A DNA stretch of 64,000 bases from Bifidobacterium breve (GTDB taxonomy: Bacteria; Actinomycetota; Thermoleophilia; Solirubrobacterales; Solirubrobacteraceae). Positions 18,690 through 27,215 of the stretch are shown here, one piece after another; position 1 is the stretch's first letter; each line of letters opens with the position of its first letter. The position numbers and the translations under genes were made by a program. The notes beneath the pieces were generated by a model. It was given only the letters and a program-made list of their open reading frames with translations, did no database searches and was not told the DNA's origin. The DNA lies in NCBI GenBank assembly GCA_945889475.1, contig CAMDBT010000005.1, forward strand, positions 38,821 through 102,820. Direction: 5' to 3'.

Positions 18690-19352
18690 CTACTGGTTCG
18701 GCCCGGTGTACCCCGGGTCGCCGATCTCAGGCACGTCGTCGAGGCTCGGCCGCGGCATCAGCGGCATCGTCCTCGGCTTGTTCTTCTTGCCCTTGCAGCC
18801 GGCTGACTGACCGAGCGAGAACGGACCTGAAATGGCGAGTACCGCTGCGCCGCTCGACGAGACCGAGGCCTTCGCGACGGTCAGAATTGGCTCGATCCGC
18901 GCCGGTGTGCAGAGCGGCTTCTCGATCGCGAACGTGCCGGTGATGATTCCCGCCAGATTGGTGTACTTGCCGACGCAGTTGACGCCGTTGCCTGGCAGGT
19001 CACCGTTGCAGGAGAACGAGTCGGTTGGAACCGGGCTGCCGTCAGCGAACTCCGGGAAGGCCTCGGTTTCGATCGCCTGGACCTGCTGGGCGCTGACGAA
19101 CAGTGAGTAACCGGTGATCGCTTGGTCGCAGCGAATTCTGTATTGAGCGTGGTAGAGATCCGGGTCGTCCGGGTCCTGAGCAGCCGTTGTGGGCTGAATG
19201 AAGCCCTTGCAGGTGATCTGGTTGTCGTTGACCGCAGCGCGCGACGGTTGAGCGCCGAGCGAGCTAAGCAGCGCCAGTGTGCCCGCGACGAGCGCGGCAA
19301 TCGCGACACCAACGAGCAAGAGGCGGCGCGGATTTAGACTTAGAATGTTCAA
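18690..19352 (-). CDS. Secreted hypothetical protein
   Basis: Hydrophobic N-terminus LLLVGVAIAALVAGTLALLSSL; TTG at 19352 has a GGAGG SD, preferred to the track start 19397. Confidence 0.6.
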   Translation of the reverse strand: MNILSLNPRRLLLVGVAIAALVAGTLALLSSLGAQPSRAAVNDNQITCKGFIQPTTAAQDPDDPDLYHAQYRIRCDQAITGYSLFVSAQQVQAIETEAFPEFADGSPVPTDSFSCNGDLPGNGVNCVGKYTNLAGIITGTFAIEKPLCTPARIEPILTVAKASVSSSGAAVLAISGPFSLGQSAGCKGKKNKPRTMPLMPRPSLDDVPEIGDPGYTGPNQ

Positions 19353-19505
19353 GAGAATCCTCCGTGTATTGAGTGGCCGCGCCGAATGCCCAGCCATTGA
19401 CGAACTGCTGCGCCAGAGTGTGAGTGCTGGTAGCCACGCTCGTGTAAACGGCGCGTTGTCTACGCGTAAAGGTCTTGTAACCAGCCGACCATCGCCGAGC
19501 GGGCG

Positions 19506-21089
19506 TCAGTCGCTTCCGGCAACCGGTGCATTGGCGAACACCGCCTTGCTGAATGGCTTGACCGAAGCACTGGCAGCCTTGCCGATCGGCTCAACGCCAA
19601 AAGCGATTTCAACCGTTTTCAGCAGCGAATAGTGGTTGTAGTGGGTCGAGATCGTGGACCCTGCAGCGACGTACGGTGAGAGGACGAGCGCTCCAACCTT
19701 GGCGTGATCCTCGGTCGGCTTCGAGGCGGCGTGGTCGCTTGTGATGACGATCATCCCACCGTCGGCGTAGGCCTTCGACTCGATGATCGAGGGAACGACC
19801 TGCTTCAGCCACTCGTCGGCCGCGCCAATTCCTCCGACGGCCCCGTCGCCGCAGCTTGCCGCGCTGCCGTCGTGGCAGGCGTCGGGCGCGATCAGCGAGA
19901 AGGCTGGCGTGTCCTCCAGCGTGGCCAAATCTGGAGCGAGACGGTCAAGACCGACGACGCTTCCGCCGCAGTCGGGCGACTCGGTGATCGATCGGAAGTA
20001 GACGAACGGGTTGCGCCAAGTCATGTAACCGTCACCCGGGCGCGGCGCGGCGAAGCCGTCTTCGGCGCCGACCTCCGGATGGCGGCAGCTCGTCACGCCG
20101 CTGCCAGGATCGTTACCGATCGCCTCAAAGTAGCCCTTCCAGACCAGGCCCGCCCCGGTCATTTGGTCGGCGACGGTTTTCGTCTTCGGCGGATAAAGGC
20201 AGCCCTCGCCTGTAACAAGCCCTGTTTTGGCATCAACCTTGGTCTGCTTGAGGTTGATGAACTTCGGGCAGTTGGCGGCGGTTGCAGTGTTCGGCGCCTG
20301 CCCGCTAATCAGCGCGAGCGAGTTCGGCAGGCCAGCGGCGGAGATCGCACTGTAGTTGGAGAGCAGTGTGCCTTTGGCGCGCAGCTCGGTTCCGAGATAA
20401 GCGCTCGCGGCGGCCTTCGCAGTCACTCGCGGCGCGCGCGCCGCTGCAGCCTGACCGTAGACCTCTTCGTAGCTTGGACCCGACAGCGTGATAATCCAAG
20501 CGTGCTTGATCGGCGCCGCCGAGGTGACGGTCGGCGTCGTGCTACCACCACCGCCGCCGCCGCCACTGGGCGGCTCACTTGTTTCCGGGGCGCTGACGAG
20601 GCCCTCGGGATCGCCGTCAATGGGTGGGTCAACGCTTGCCTCGGGCGGATCGCCGCCAAGCCCGGGCTCCTCGCCCTCAGCGCCCGGGGCCAGAGGCGCT
20701 TGCGCCGGCTGCCCAGCAGCGGCGCGCGTCGTGGTGGCCTTCGGGCCAGCAACAACGCCAAGTGCAACCCCGACTACGAGCAGGCAGAGCACTGCAGCCC
20801 CGACAAGACGCGGCGTTCCGAAGTCAAGATCGGCTAGCGGGAACCCTTCCCAAGTGGATCGTTGCGACGCCGCCTGTGCATCAGCGCTGAGAGCGGCGGC
20901 GCTGGCGAGAACCACCTCCGGCTGGCTGGCGAGCGGCGAGCGCGCGGCCTCGACTGGGTCTAGCCGCGGCTGGCCGCGCCGCGCGCCGCAGCTAAGGCAG
21001 TAGCGCTGATCGCCCGACATCGCAACCTGACACTGCGGGCACGGGGCCCCGTGCTCAGCGAGCGGGGAGCTGAATAGGTCGGAGGCCAT
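19506..21089 (-). CDS. Zinc-ribbon + TM + extracytoplasmic phosphoesterase/phospholipase-C-like protein
   Basis: N-terminal CPQCQVAMSGDQRYCLSCGARRG; TM LVGAAVLCLLVVGVALGVVAG; Gly/Pro linker; C-terminal phosphoesterase-family-like domain (PNSLALISGQAPNT, MIVITSDHAA, LVLSPYV, YNHYSLLKTVEIAFG). Confidence 0.7.
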   Translation of the reverse strand: MASDLFSSPLAEHGAPCPQCQVAMSGDQRYCLSCGARRGQPRLDPVEAARSPLASQPEVVLASAAALSADAQAASQRSTWEGFPLADLDFGTPRLVGAAVLCLLVVGVALGVVAGPKATTTRAAAGQPAQAPLAPGAEGEEPGLGGDPPEASVDPPIDGDPEGLVSAPETSEPPSGGGGGGGSTTPTVTSAAPIKHAWIITLSGPSYEEVYGQAAAARAPRVTAKAAASAYLGTELRAKGTLLSNYSAISAAGLPNSLALISGQAPNTATAANCPKFINLKQTKVDAKTGLVTGEGCLYPPKTKTVADQMTGAGLVWKGYFEAIGNDPGSGVTSCRHPEVGAEDGFAAPRPGDGYMTWRNPFVYFRSITESPDCGGSVVGLDRLAPDLATLEDTPAFSLIAPDACHDGSAASCGDGAVGGIGAADEWLKQVVPSIIESKAYADGGMIVITSDHAASKPTEDHAKVGALVLSPYVAAGSTISTHYNHYSLLKTVEIAFGVEPIGKAASASVKPFSKAVFANAPVAGSD

Positions 21090-21124
21090 CGCACGTGATT
21101 GTGGGGAAGAGTGGCGCCCGCAAT

Positions 21125-21219
21125 GTGAACAGCCGGTAACGACGGAGTGAGGCCGCGCTTCACCGGGAAGTCGTCGTTCACGGCATCTTCACCGCGAGCA
21201 CACCAGCAGTTCACATCCT
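21125..21219. promoter_or_regulatory. Bidirectional PHO-box-like region
   Basis: Plus-strand 11-nt-spaced units GTTCACGGCAT(21176)/CTTCACCGCGA(21187)/GCACACCAGCA(21198)/GTTCACATCCT(21209); minus-strand GTTCAC (21125-21130) and CCTCAC (21147-21152) 22 nt apart. Confidence 0.65.
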
Positions 21220-21315
21220 GCAAGGCCCCCGAGCGCACAATCCTGCGGCATGTACATGAAAAGGCTACGGCGCGTCTCGCCGTCAACTGAACTGAATACG
21301 AAAGGAATCACCTCT

Positions 21316-22128
21316 ATGTCAAGTGTTCGTCTCCTCCGCGCGTGCGTCGCCGTGGCTGCCATCGGTGCTCTCGCCATTCCGGCGAGCGCCGCGGCAAAGC
21401 CGGTCATCACGATCAGCGGCTCGACCTCGGTGGCCCCACTCGCATCGTTGCTCGCTCGCGGTTACCTGAAGGAAAGCAAGAACGCAGTCAAGTTCAAGCT
21501 GGCTCAGGGCGGCTCCGATGTTGGCGTTGCCGATGTTGCAGCTGGCCGCGTGTCAATCGGGATGTCATCACGCGACCCAAAGTCAAGCGACCCCCGGGGA
21601 ATCTTCTTCAACAAGATTGCCAAGGACGCGATCTGCATCGTCACGAACCCATCCAACCCAGTCGCAAACCTCTCGCAGGCGCAGATCAAAGCGATCTTCG
21701 GCGGCTCGGTTCGTGACTGGCGGGATGTCGCTGGTTCGGGCATCACCGGCGCGATCGACGTGACCGTACGGACCGCAGCTTCAGGGACTCAGGATGCGTT
21801 CCAGAAGATCTTCCTTGGCTCGACCTCGCTCACCGGAGCTGTCTCACAAAAGGCTTCTAACGGCCTGATTCAACAGGCAGTGAAGTCGAACAGGAACGCT
21901 ATCGGGTACGTGTCACTCGACTTCGTCGGTGGCGTCAACCCAGCTTCCTACAACGGAGTTGCTTGCAACCTACGTAACGCGAAGTCCGGCGAGTACGGCG
22001 GCGTCCGTAACTTCTGGCTCGTCACCCGTGGACCGGCGAAAGGCAACATCTCGCAGTTCATCAAGTGGGCGCAGGATTCATCTGCCGCCGCGAAGATCAC
22101 CGGTAAGCACTGGGTTCCCCTGAAATAG
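21316..22128 (+). CDS. pstS: Phosphate ABC transporter substrate-binding protein
   Basis: ISGSTSVAPLASLLARGY, GGSDVGVADVAAGRVSIGMSSR, FGGSVRDWRDV, GTQDAFQKI; ATG at 21316 preferred to 21250. Confidence 0.88.
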   Translation: MSSVRLLRACVAVAAIGALAIPASAAAKPVITISGSTSVAPLASLLARGYLKESKNAVKFKLAQGGSDVGVADVAAGRVSIGMSSRDPKSSDPRGIFFNKIAKDAICIVTNPSNPVANLSQAQIKAIFGGSVRDWRDVAGSGITGAIDVTVRTAASGTQDAFQKIFLGSTSLTGAVSQKASNGLIQQAVKSNRNAIGYVSLDFVGGVNPASYNGVACNLRNAKSGEYGGVRNFWLVTRGPAKGNISQFIKWAQDSSAAAKITGKHWVPLK

Positions 22129-23111
22129 TGTTGGATCGGCTCAGAGAGCCGTGGACGGACAAGCGCGCCGGGCTGCTGCTCGGCGCGCTTGCCTGTTCTG
22201 TGCTGGCCGTAATCGTCTTCATGCTCGTGTTCATCGCGATCAAGGCGTGGCCGTCGTTCGCCCACAACGGCCTTTCGTGGTTCTCCTCGAAAGGCGTTGT
22301 TGACCAGCAGCTCGACGCGATGGTCAACTCGGGGGCCAACCCGAGCAGCGCCGAGTACCAGCTCGGCGCCTGGCCGCTGATCTACGCGACGCTGCTAACG
22401 ACCTGCTTCGCCACCATTTTCGGCCTTATCTTCTCGTTGCTTTCGGCAATCTTCATCGTTGAGTTTGCTCCCCTGTGGATTCGCCGCGTGATCGTCCCCG
22501 TCGTGCGGCTCCTCGCCGCCGTCCCTTCGGTGATCTACGGCCTGATCGGGATCCTCGTCCTCGCACCGTTCATCGGCAACAGCGTGATCTCTGCCGATCA
22601 AAAAAGCTCAGTGCAGTTTGTGATTCCACTATCTGGCACCAGTCTGGGGGTCGCGATCGCGGTCCTCACGGTGATGATCACGCCAATCATGATCGCGATC
22701 ACGGTTGACGGTCTCCATTCAATTCCGCGCTCGTGGAAGGAAGGCGCTCTGGCGCTCGGCGTAAACCGCTGGCGCGCGATGTGGACCGTTACGGTGCGCG
22801 CGGCGCGACCAGCGATCATTGCCGGAGCCGTGCTGGCGACAGCCCGCGCGCTTGGCGAGGCGATCATGATCTCGATGGTCGCCGGATCGAAGGGCTTCTC
22901 CCCTAACCCGCTCGACGGACTGCTTTTCTTCTTCGAGCCGGTTAGGACGCTGGCGGCGACGGTCGTTGAGGATGCCGAATCGATTAACGCGCCGGCGATG
23001 CAGGCCAGCCTCTACGCGATGGCGTTCGTACTGCTGATCGGAGCGTTCTTCCTGTCACTCGGCAGCTGGATCGCCAAGCAGCCACTGAAGAAATACGGGA
23101 CGAGGTCATAG
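22128..23111 (+). CDS. pstC: Phosphate ABC transporter permease PstC
   Basis: Six-TM permease; AVPSVIYGLIGILVLAP, EGALALGVNRWRAMWTVTVRAARPAI, RALGEAIMISMVAG. Confidence 0.92.
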   Translation: MLDRLREPWTDKRAGLLLGALACSVLAVIVFMLVFIAIKAWPSFAHNGLSWFSSKGVVDQQLDAMVNSGANPSSAEYQLGAWPLIYATLLTTCFATIFGLIFSLLSAIFIVEFAPLWIRRVIVPVVRLLAAVPSVIYGLIGILVLAPFIGNSVISADQKSSVQFVIPLSGTSLGVAIAVLTVMITPIMIAITVDGLHSIPRSWKEGALALGVNRWRAMWTVTVRAARPAIIAGAVLATARALGEAIMISMVAGSKGFSPNPLDGLLFFFEPVRTLAATVVEDAESINAPAMQASLYAMAFVLLIGAFFLSLGSWIAKQPLKKYGTRS

Positions 23112-24160
23112 TGAGCGTGCCGACCCGTATGCCGGCACCGATGCCGCCGCTTCCGCCGCTGCCGCTGCCGCGGTCGCCCGGCGGCCGCAAGGGCAAGTCG
23201 CCGAAGAAAAAGCAGGTCAATGAATCGATCAGCACTTGGAGGCTGACCGACAGGATCGGCTACGTGATGATGTGGGCGGCCGGCCTGATGCTCTGCGCAA
23301 TCGGGATTGGGATTCTCGTCTACATGGCCTTCAAAGGGGTCCAATACCTGCGGCCCAGCTTGATCTTCAGTAGCCCTACGGCAGAGATTGACCAGTCGAA
23401 GAGTGGAGGCTTCTTTGATCCGCTGATCGGAACCGTGCTGATCACGCTGATCGGCATCATCATCGCGACACCGATCGCAATCTTCGCGGCAACCTGGATC
23501 GTTGAGTACGGCCGGCCGACCTGGCTCGCCCGACTGATCGATTCGGGAATCGAGATCATCGCCGGTACCCCCGACATCGTGATCGCGCTATTCGGGCTCG
23601 TTCTGTTCCAGCAGGGGATCTTCGGTTGGATGTCGTTTACGGCCACCGGTGGCGCGGTCTTCGGCCGCTCGTTCTTGACTGCTGGCGCGATGATGTCGCT
23701 GATCGCGCTGCCGATGGTCTTCGCCGCCACGCGGGAAGGACTGCAGTCGATCCCAGCCCACGTCCGCGAGGCCTCATACGCACTTGGCAAGACGAAGGCG
23801 GCGACGATCCGCCGAGTCTTGCTGCCCTCGGTGAAGGCCAACATCTCGACCGGGGCCGCGCTCGGGATGGGCCGCATCGCTGGCGACACGGCGATCATCG
23901 TCGTCCTGCTCGGAGCGTCGCTAACGCTCGATCCTGAAGGCGACGTTCCGGGACTGAATCTGCTGAAAGGCACCGGCGGCACGCTCACCAGTTACGTCTA
24001 CAACAACTCGCCAGCCGGTGAAGGGAACGCGCCGCAGAAGGCCTATGCCGCGGCGTTCGTGCTGCTGCTGATCGTGCTGGCACTGAATTTCGCCGTTGAC
24101 CGGATCGCCCGAAGCGGCGCGAAAACTGGACTAGAAACCTCGAGGCTGGGAGCACGCTGA
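23111..24160 (+). CDS. pstA: Phosphate ABC transporter permease PstA
   Basis: GTPDIVIALFGLVLFQ, REASYALGKTKAATIRRVLLPSVKANISTGAALGMGRIAGDTAII. Confidence 0.9.
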   Translation: MSVPTRMPAPMPPLPPLPLPRSPGGRKGKSPKKKQVNESISTWRLTDRIGYVMMWAAGLMLCAIGIGILVYMAFKGVQYLRPSLIFSSPTAEIDQSKSGGFFDPLIGTVLITLIGIIIATPIAIFAATWIVEYGRPTWLARLIDSGIEIIAGTPDIVIALFGLVLFQQGIFGWMSFTATGGAVFGRSFLTAGAMMSLIALPMVFAATREGLQSIPAHVREASYALGKTKAATIRRVLLPSVKANISTGAALGMGRIAGDTAIIVVLLGASLTLDPEGDVPGLNLLKGTGGTLTSYVYNNSPAGEGNAPQKAYAAAFVLLLIVLALNFAVDRIARSGAKTGLETSRLGAR

Positions 24161-25119
24161 TGATCGAACCACGCGAACAGGCCGCCCCGCCAGCACCGGG
24201 CTCGAGCGAGCCTGCCAACGGCACGGTACCTCCGCCGATTCGGCGGATCGCGCTCGACCGTCAGCCGACCGTCGCCCTACCGCCGTCTCAGGATGCCGTC
24301 GCGATTGCCAACACCAGCGACCGCAGCCTCGCGGCCGCCCGAAGGCCAGCCCGCGGGGTAGCTGGCCCCGAACGGATGAGGATCGAGGGGCTGAACGTCT
24401 ACTACGGGAACAACCACGTCGTGAAGAACGTTTCCTTGCCGATCCGTCAAGGCGAAGTATTGGCTCTAATTGGTCCGTCCGGCTGCGGCAAGACGACGCT
24501 GCTACGAACGCTAAACCGACTGACCGAGCTGACCAGCTCCGCTCGGCGTGACGGGATGATCACACTCGACGGCAGCGACATCGATTCGCTCGAGGTAACC
24601 GAGCATCGGCGGCGCGTTTCGATGGTTTTCCAGCAACCGAACCCGTTCCCGATGTCGGTCTTCGACAACGTCGCCTACGCGCTGAGGGAGCAAGGCGCAA
24701 AGAGGCCCAAGAAGAAGGTGCTGGAGCCGTACGTGATTGAGGCGCTGCAGCGAGCGGGCCTTTACGACGAAGTCTCGTCAAACCTCGACCACCCCGCGCT
24801 GCGGCTCTCCGGCGGGCAGCAACAACGACTCTGCATCGCGCGCGCACTAGCGGCTCGCCCGGAAGTGCTGTTGATGGATGAGCCTTGCTCCGCGCTCGAC
24901 CCAAAGTCGACAAACGTGATCGAGGAGCTGATCGTCGAGCTGCGCAAGGACCTCGCGATCGTCATTGTCACACACAACCTGCAACAGGCCTACCGAGTTG
25001 GAGACCACGTCGCCTTCATGTATCTCGGCGACCTCGTTGAATACGGCCAAACAGACGCGCTCTTTGACAACCCGAAAGCAGCTCGCACGCGCGATTACAT
25101 CGGCGGTGCCTTCGGATGA
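24160..25119 (+). CDS. pstB: Phosphate ABC transporter ATP-binding protein PstB with N-terminal extension
   Basis: Walker A GPSGCGKTTLL, signature LSGGQQQRLCIARAL, Walker B LLMDEPCSALDPKST; possible alternative ATG at 24376. Confidence 0.93.
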   Translation: MIEPREQAAPPAPGSSEPANGTVPPPIRRIALDRQPTVALPPSQDAVAIANTSDRSLAAARRPARGVAGPERMRIEGLNVYYGNNHVVKNVSLPIRQGEVLALIGPSGCGKTTLLRTLNRLTELTSSARRDGMITLDGSDIDSLEVTEHRRRVSMVFQQPNPFPMSVFDNVAYALREQGAKRPKKKVLEPYVIEALQRAGLYDEVSSNLDHPALRLSGGQQQRLCIARALAARPEVLLMDEPCSALDPKSTNVIEELIVELRKDLAIVIVTHNLQQAYRVGDHVAFMYLGDLVEYGQTDALFDNPKAARTRDYIGGAFG

Positions 25120-25853
25120 CCTTCCGCTTGGTGCTCACCGCTGCAGCTCTGTTCGCGGTTGTCGCTGGCCTCGCGGCCTGCGAGTCAACCCAGGAAACCA
25201 GTCAGCGGCTCTCGCGCAACTCTAAGAAGCTGCTCAACGTTGAAGGTCTGAAGGTGACTAAGCGGAACGCCAAGATCAAGGTCGTCTCAACTGCGACGCT
25301 CCACGACCAGTACGGCTCGGCTGTCTTCGTCGAGCTCTTCAACCGTGGCAAGACGCAGCGGAACGTGCCGATCGCCGTGACCCTGCTGGACAAGAAGAAG
25401 AAGAAGGTCTGGGACAACTCGCTGGCCGGGTTGGACAGCTCGTTGATCAGCGCCGCTGCGGTGGAGCCCGGCCGCAGCTTCTGGGTCAACAATCAGATCC
25501 AGTCGCCACAAACCCCGCGCTCCGCAAAGGCCAAAGTCGGGATCAGCGACACGGCGCTGAAGGGGGCACTACCGAGAATTGTGATCAAGGAAGACGGTCT
25601 CGTCGATGATGTCTCCGGTGCCTACCTCGCCGGAGTGATTACTAATAACTCGAAGATTCCGCAGAAGCGGATCGTGATCTACTGCATCAGCTCCAGCGGC
25701 AACAAGATCAAGGCCGCGGGACGAGCGATCATAGAGCGCCTGCTGCCAGCGCCGACGAAGAAGCCAACCTTGTTTCGCGTCTACTTCATAGGCAACCCCG
25801 AGGGCGGAAAGCTGAAATGCCTAGCACCTCCGACGACGTTGACAGGAGCGTAA
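25116..25853 (+). CDS. Putative lipoprotein translationally coupled to pstB
   Basis: Lipobox LAAC in MTFRLVLTAAALFAVVAGLAACEST; 4-nt overlap with pstB. Confidence 0.75.
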   Translation: MTFRLVLTAAALFAVVAGLAACESTQETSQRLSRNSKKLLNVEGLKVTKRNAKIKVVSTATLHDQYGSAVFVELFNRGKTQRNVPIAVTLLDKKKKKVWDNSLAGLDSSLISAAAVEPGRSFWVNNQIQSPQTPRSAKAKVGISDTALKGALPRIVIKEDGLVDDVSGAYLAGVITNNSKIPQKRIVIYCISSSGNKIKAAGRAIIERLLPAPTKKPTLFRVYFIGNPEGGKLKCLAPPTTLTGA

Positions 25854-25859
25854 GAAGCC

Positions 25860-26465
25860 ATGTTTAGCGATCTGATCAATTCACCGCTCGTTGGAGTTCC
25901 CGGCGACACTTGCACAAGCTGCGGCTCGGCCCTCAGCCGCGACCAGCGCTACTGCCTCTCCTGCGGCACCCGCCGCAGCGGCGCCAACCTCCACTTCCAA
26001 CAGATCCTCGCGGCCGACTCGGCGGCGCAGGCTGCGACCTGGGCGGACCGCACGGCCGCGGCTGGCGCGGCGGCTGGCGACGGAGCTGCCACCCGTTCCT
26101 CGATGCCAGCACTTGCGTCGATCGCTTGCTTACTGCTGGCGCTTGGGGTCGGCGTCTTGATCGGTAGGTCAGGCGGCAGCACGGCGGCGCCAACTCAGGC
26201 CGTCACCGCTGCTCCTGTGGCGACCGGCGCTGCGCCGGACGCAGCCGCGACAGCGGCGAAGAAGACGCCGAAGTCCGCTTCCAAAAACGACCACCCAGCG
26301 GCAGCGGCCGCAAACAAGGACCTAAAGAAGCTCGAGAGCCTCACACCCGAGCAGTATCAGAAGCAATCGTTGAAGTTGCCGAAGGTAGTTGGAACCGGCG
26401 GCGAACCACCTCCCAAAGACAATAAGGCGCCAGCCGGTGGCGGCTCCTTCGAAACGATTGGATGA
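25860..26465 (+). CDS. Zinc-ribbon single-TM protein
   Basis: CTSCGSALSRDQRYCLSCGTRRS; TM ASIACLLLALGVGVLIG; N-terminus similar to the 19506..21089 protein. Confidence 0.75.
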   Translation: MFSDLINSPLVGVPGDTCTSCGSALSRDQRYCLSCGTRRSGANLHFQQILAADSAAQAATWADRTAAAGAAAGDGAATRSSMPALASIACLLLALGVGVLIGRSGGSTAAPTQAVTAAPVATGAAPDAAATAAKKTPKSASKNDHPAAAAANKDLKKLESLTPEQYQKQSLKLPKVVGTGGEPPPKDNKAPAGGGSFETIG

Positions 26466-26977
26466 CGATGAGCATTCTTAACCGGGTTCGTAAGAACGGA
26501 ACGGGCGCAGCGGCACAACCGCAGACGGCGCTCGGGTCTCACGCCTCGACTGAGGTCCACCAGCGCCGCGACGAACTCGCGGCGATCGTCGCCGAGATGA
26601 CCTGGGATCTGGGCGGCCTGACCTACGAGATGGCGGTTCGCGACCACTTCCGGATCGACGTGCTGGTACGTCGCGCCGCCGAGCTCCAAGAGGTCGACGC
26701 ACAGCTGGGCGAAGTAGAGCGCCTGCTGGCAGCCAATTACGAGGGGATCGGCGGTGCCTGCCGGGCCTGCGGCGCGCCGCATAGCCGTGGCGCGGTCTAC
26801 TGTTGGCAGTGCGGCCTGCAACTTCTGCAGGAATCCCAGAGCGCCGTCGTGACCGGTGTTACAGCTCCAACGGCGGAGGTTCCGGCCCAAACAGCGGCGG
26901 CGCCTGTGGTTCCCCAAGCGCCAACGCCGCTGCAGCCGCCGGCGGCGCCGCGCCAGTCCCCAGCGCCGCCAAGGTAG
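26462..26977 (+). CDS. Protein with C-terminal zinc ribbon and Pro/Ala tail
   Basis: CRACGAPHSRGAVYCWQCGLQLLQ; 4-nt overlap with the previous gene. Confidence 0.7.
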   Translation: MTMSILNRVRKNGTGAAAQPQTALGSHASTEVHQRRDELAAIVAEMTWDLGGLTYEMAVRDHFRIDVLVRRAAELQEVDAQLGEVERLLAANYEGIGGACRACGAPHSRGAVYCWQCGLQLLQESQSAVVTGVTAPTAEVPAQTAAAPVVPQAPTPLQPPAAPRQSPAPPR

Positions 26978-27070
26978 CGGGCGCCAGCGCTGGCTCGGTT
27001 GGGTGCCACGTTGCAGCGCTAGCGGGCTGCCGAGATCGGCGCGTATCTTTTGCCGATAGGGGCTGTAATT

Positions 27071-27117
27071 GGTGGTAGAGCAAGGATTTGTCAGATCTTC
27101 AGGATCTCTTTACCACC
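27071..27117 (+). other. Stem-loop between the pst/zinc-ribbon operon and the sigma factor gene
   Basis: Outer GGTGGTA/TACCACC and inner AGATC-TTCAG-GATCT complementary arms; terminator or regulatory role unknown. Confidence 0.4.
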
Positions 27118-27166
27118 GTAGTGATACTTAGTGCCGGAGCTTAGTCGAAGGGCAGTGCGACCGAGG

Positions 27167-27195
27167 TTGCACGCGCAACGATTTTCAGCTACAAT
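27167..27195 (+). promoter_or_regulatory. Near-consensus sigma-70 promoter of the sigma factor gene
   Basis: TTGCAC (27167-27172), 17-nt spacer, TACAAT (27190-27195), ATG at 27216. Confidence 0.6.
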
Positions 27196-27215
27196 TCCTA
27201 CTTAGGACATCGGAT

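Noticed and set aside
19704-20837. 377-aa plus-strand ORF
   Set aside because: Antisense to the zinc-ribbon phosphoesterase-like gene, which has coherent TM and domain structure.
27060-27120. tRNA-like segment (ttggtggtagagca resembles a D-arm)
   Set aside because: No T-arm, anticodon stem or acceptor pairing; treated as a plain stem-loop.
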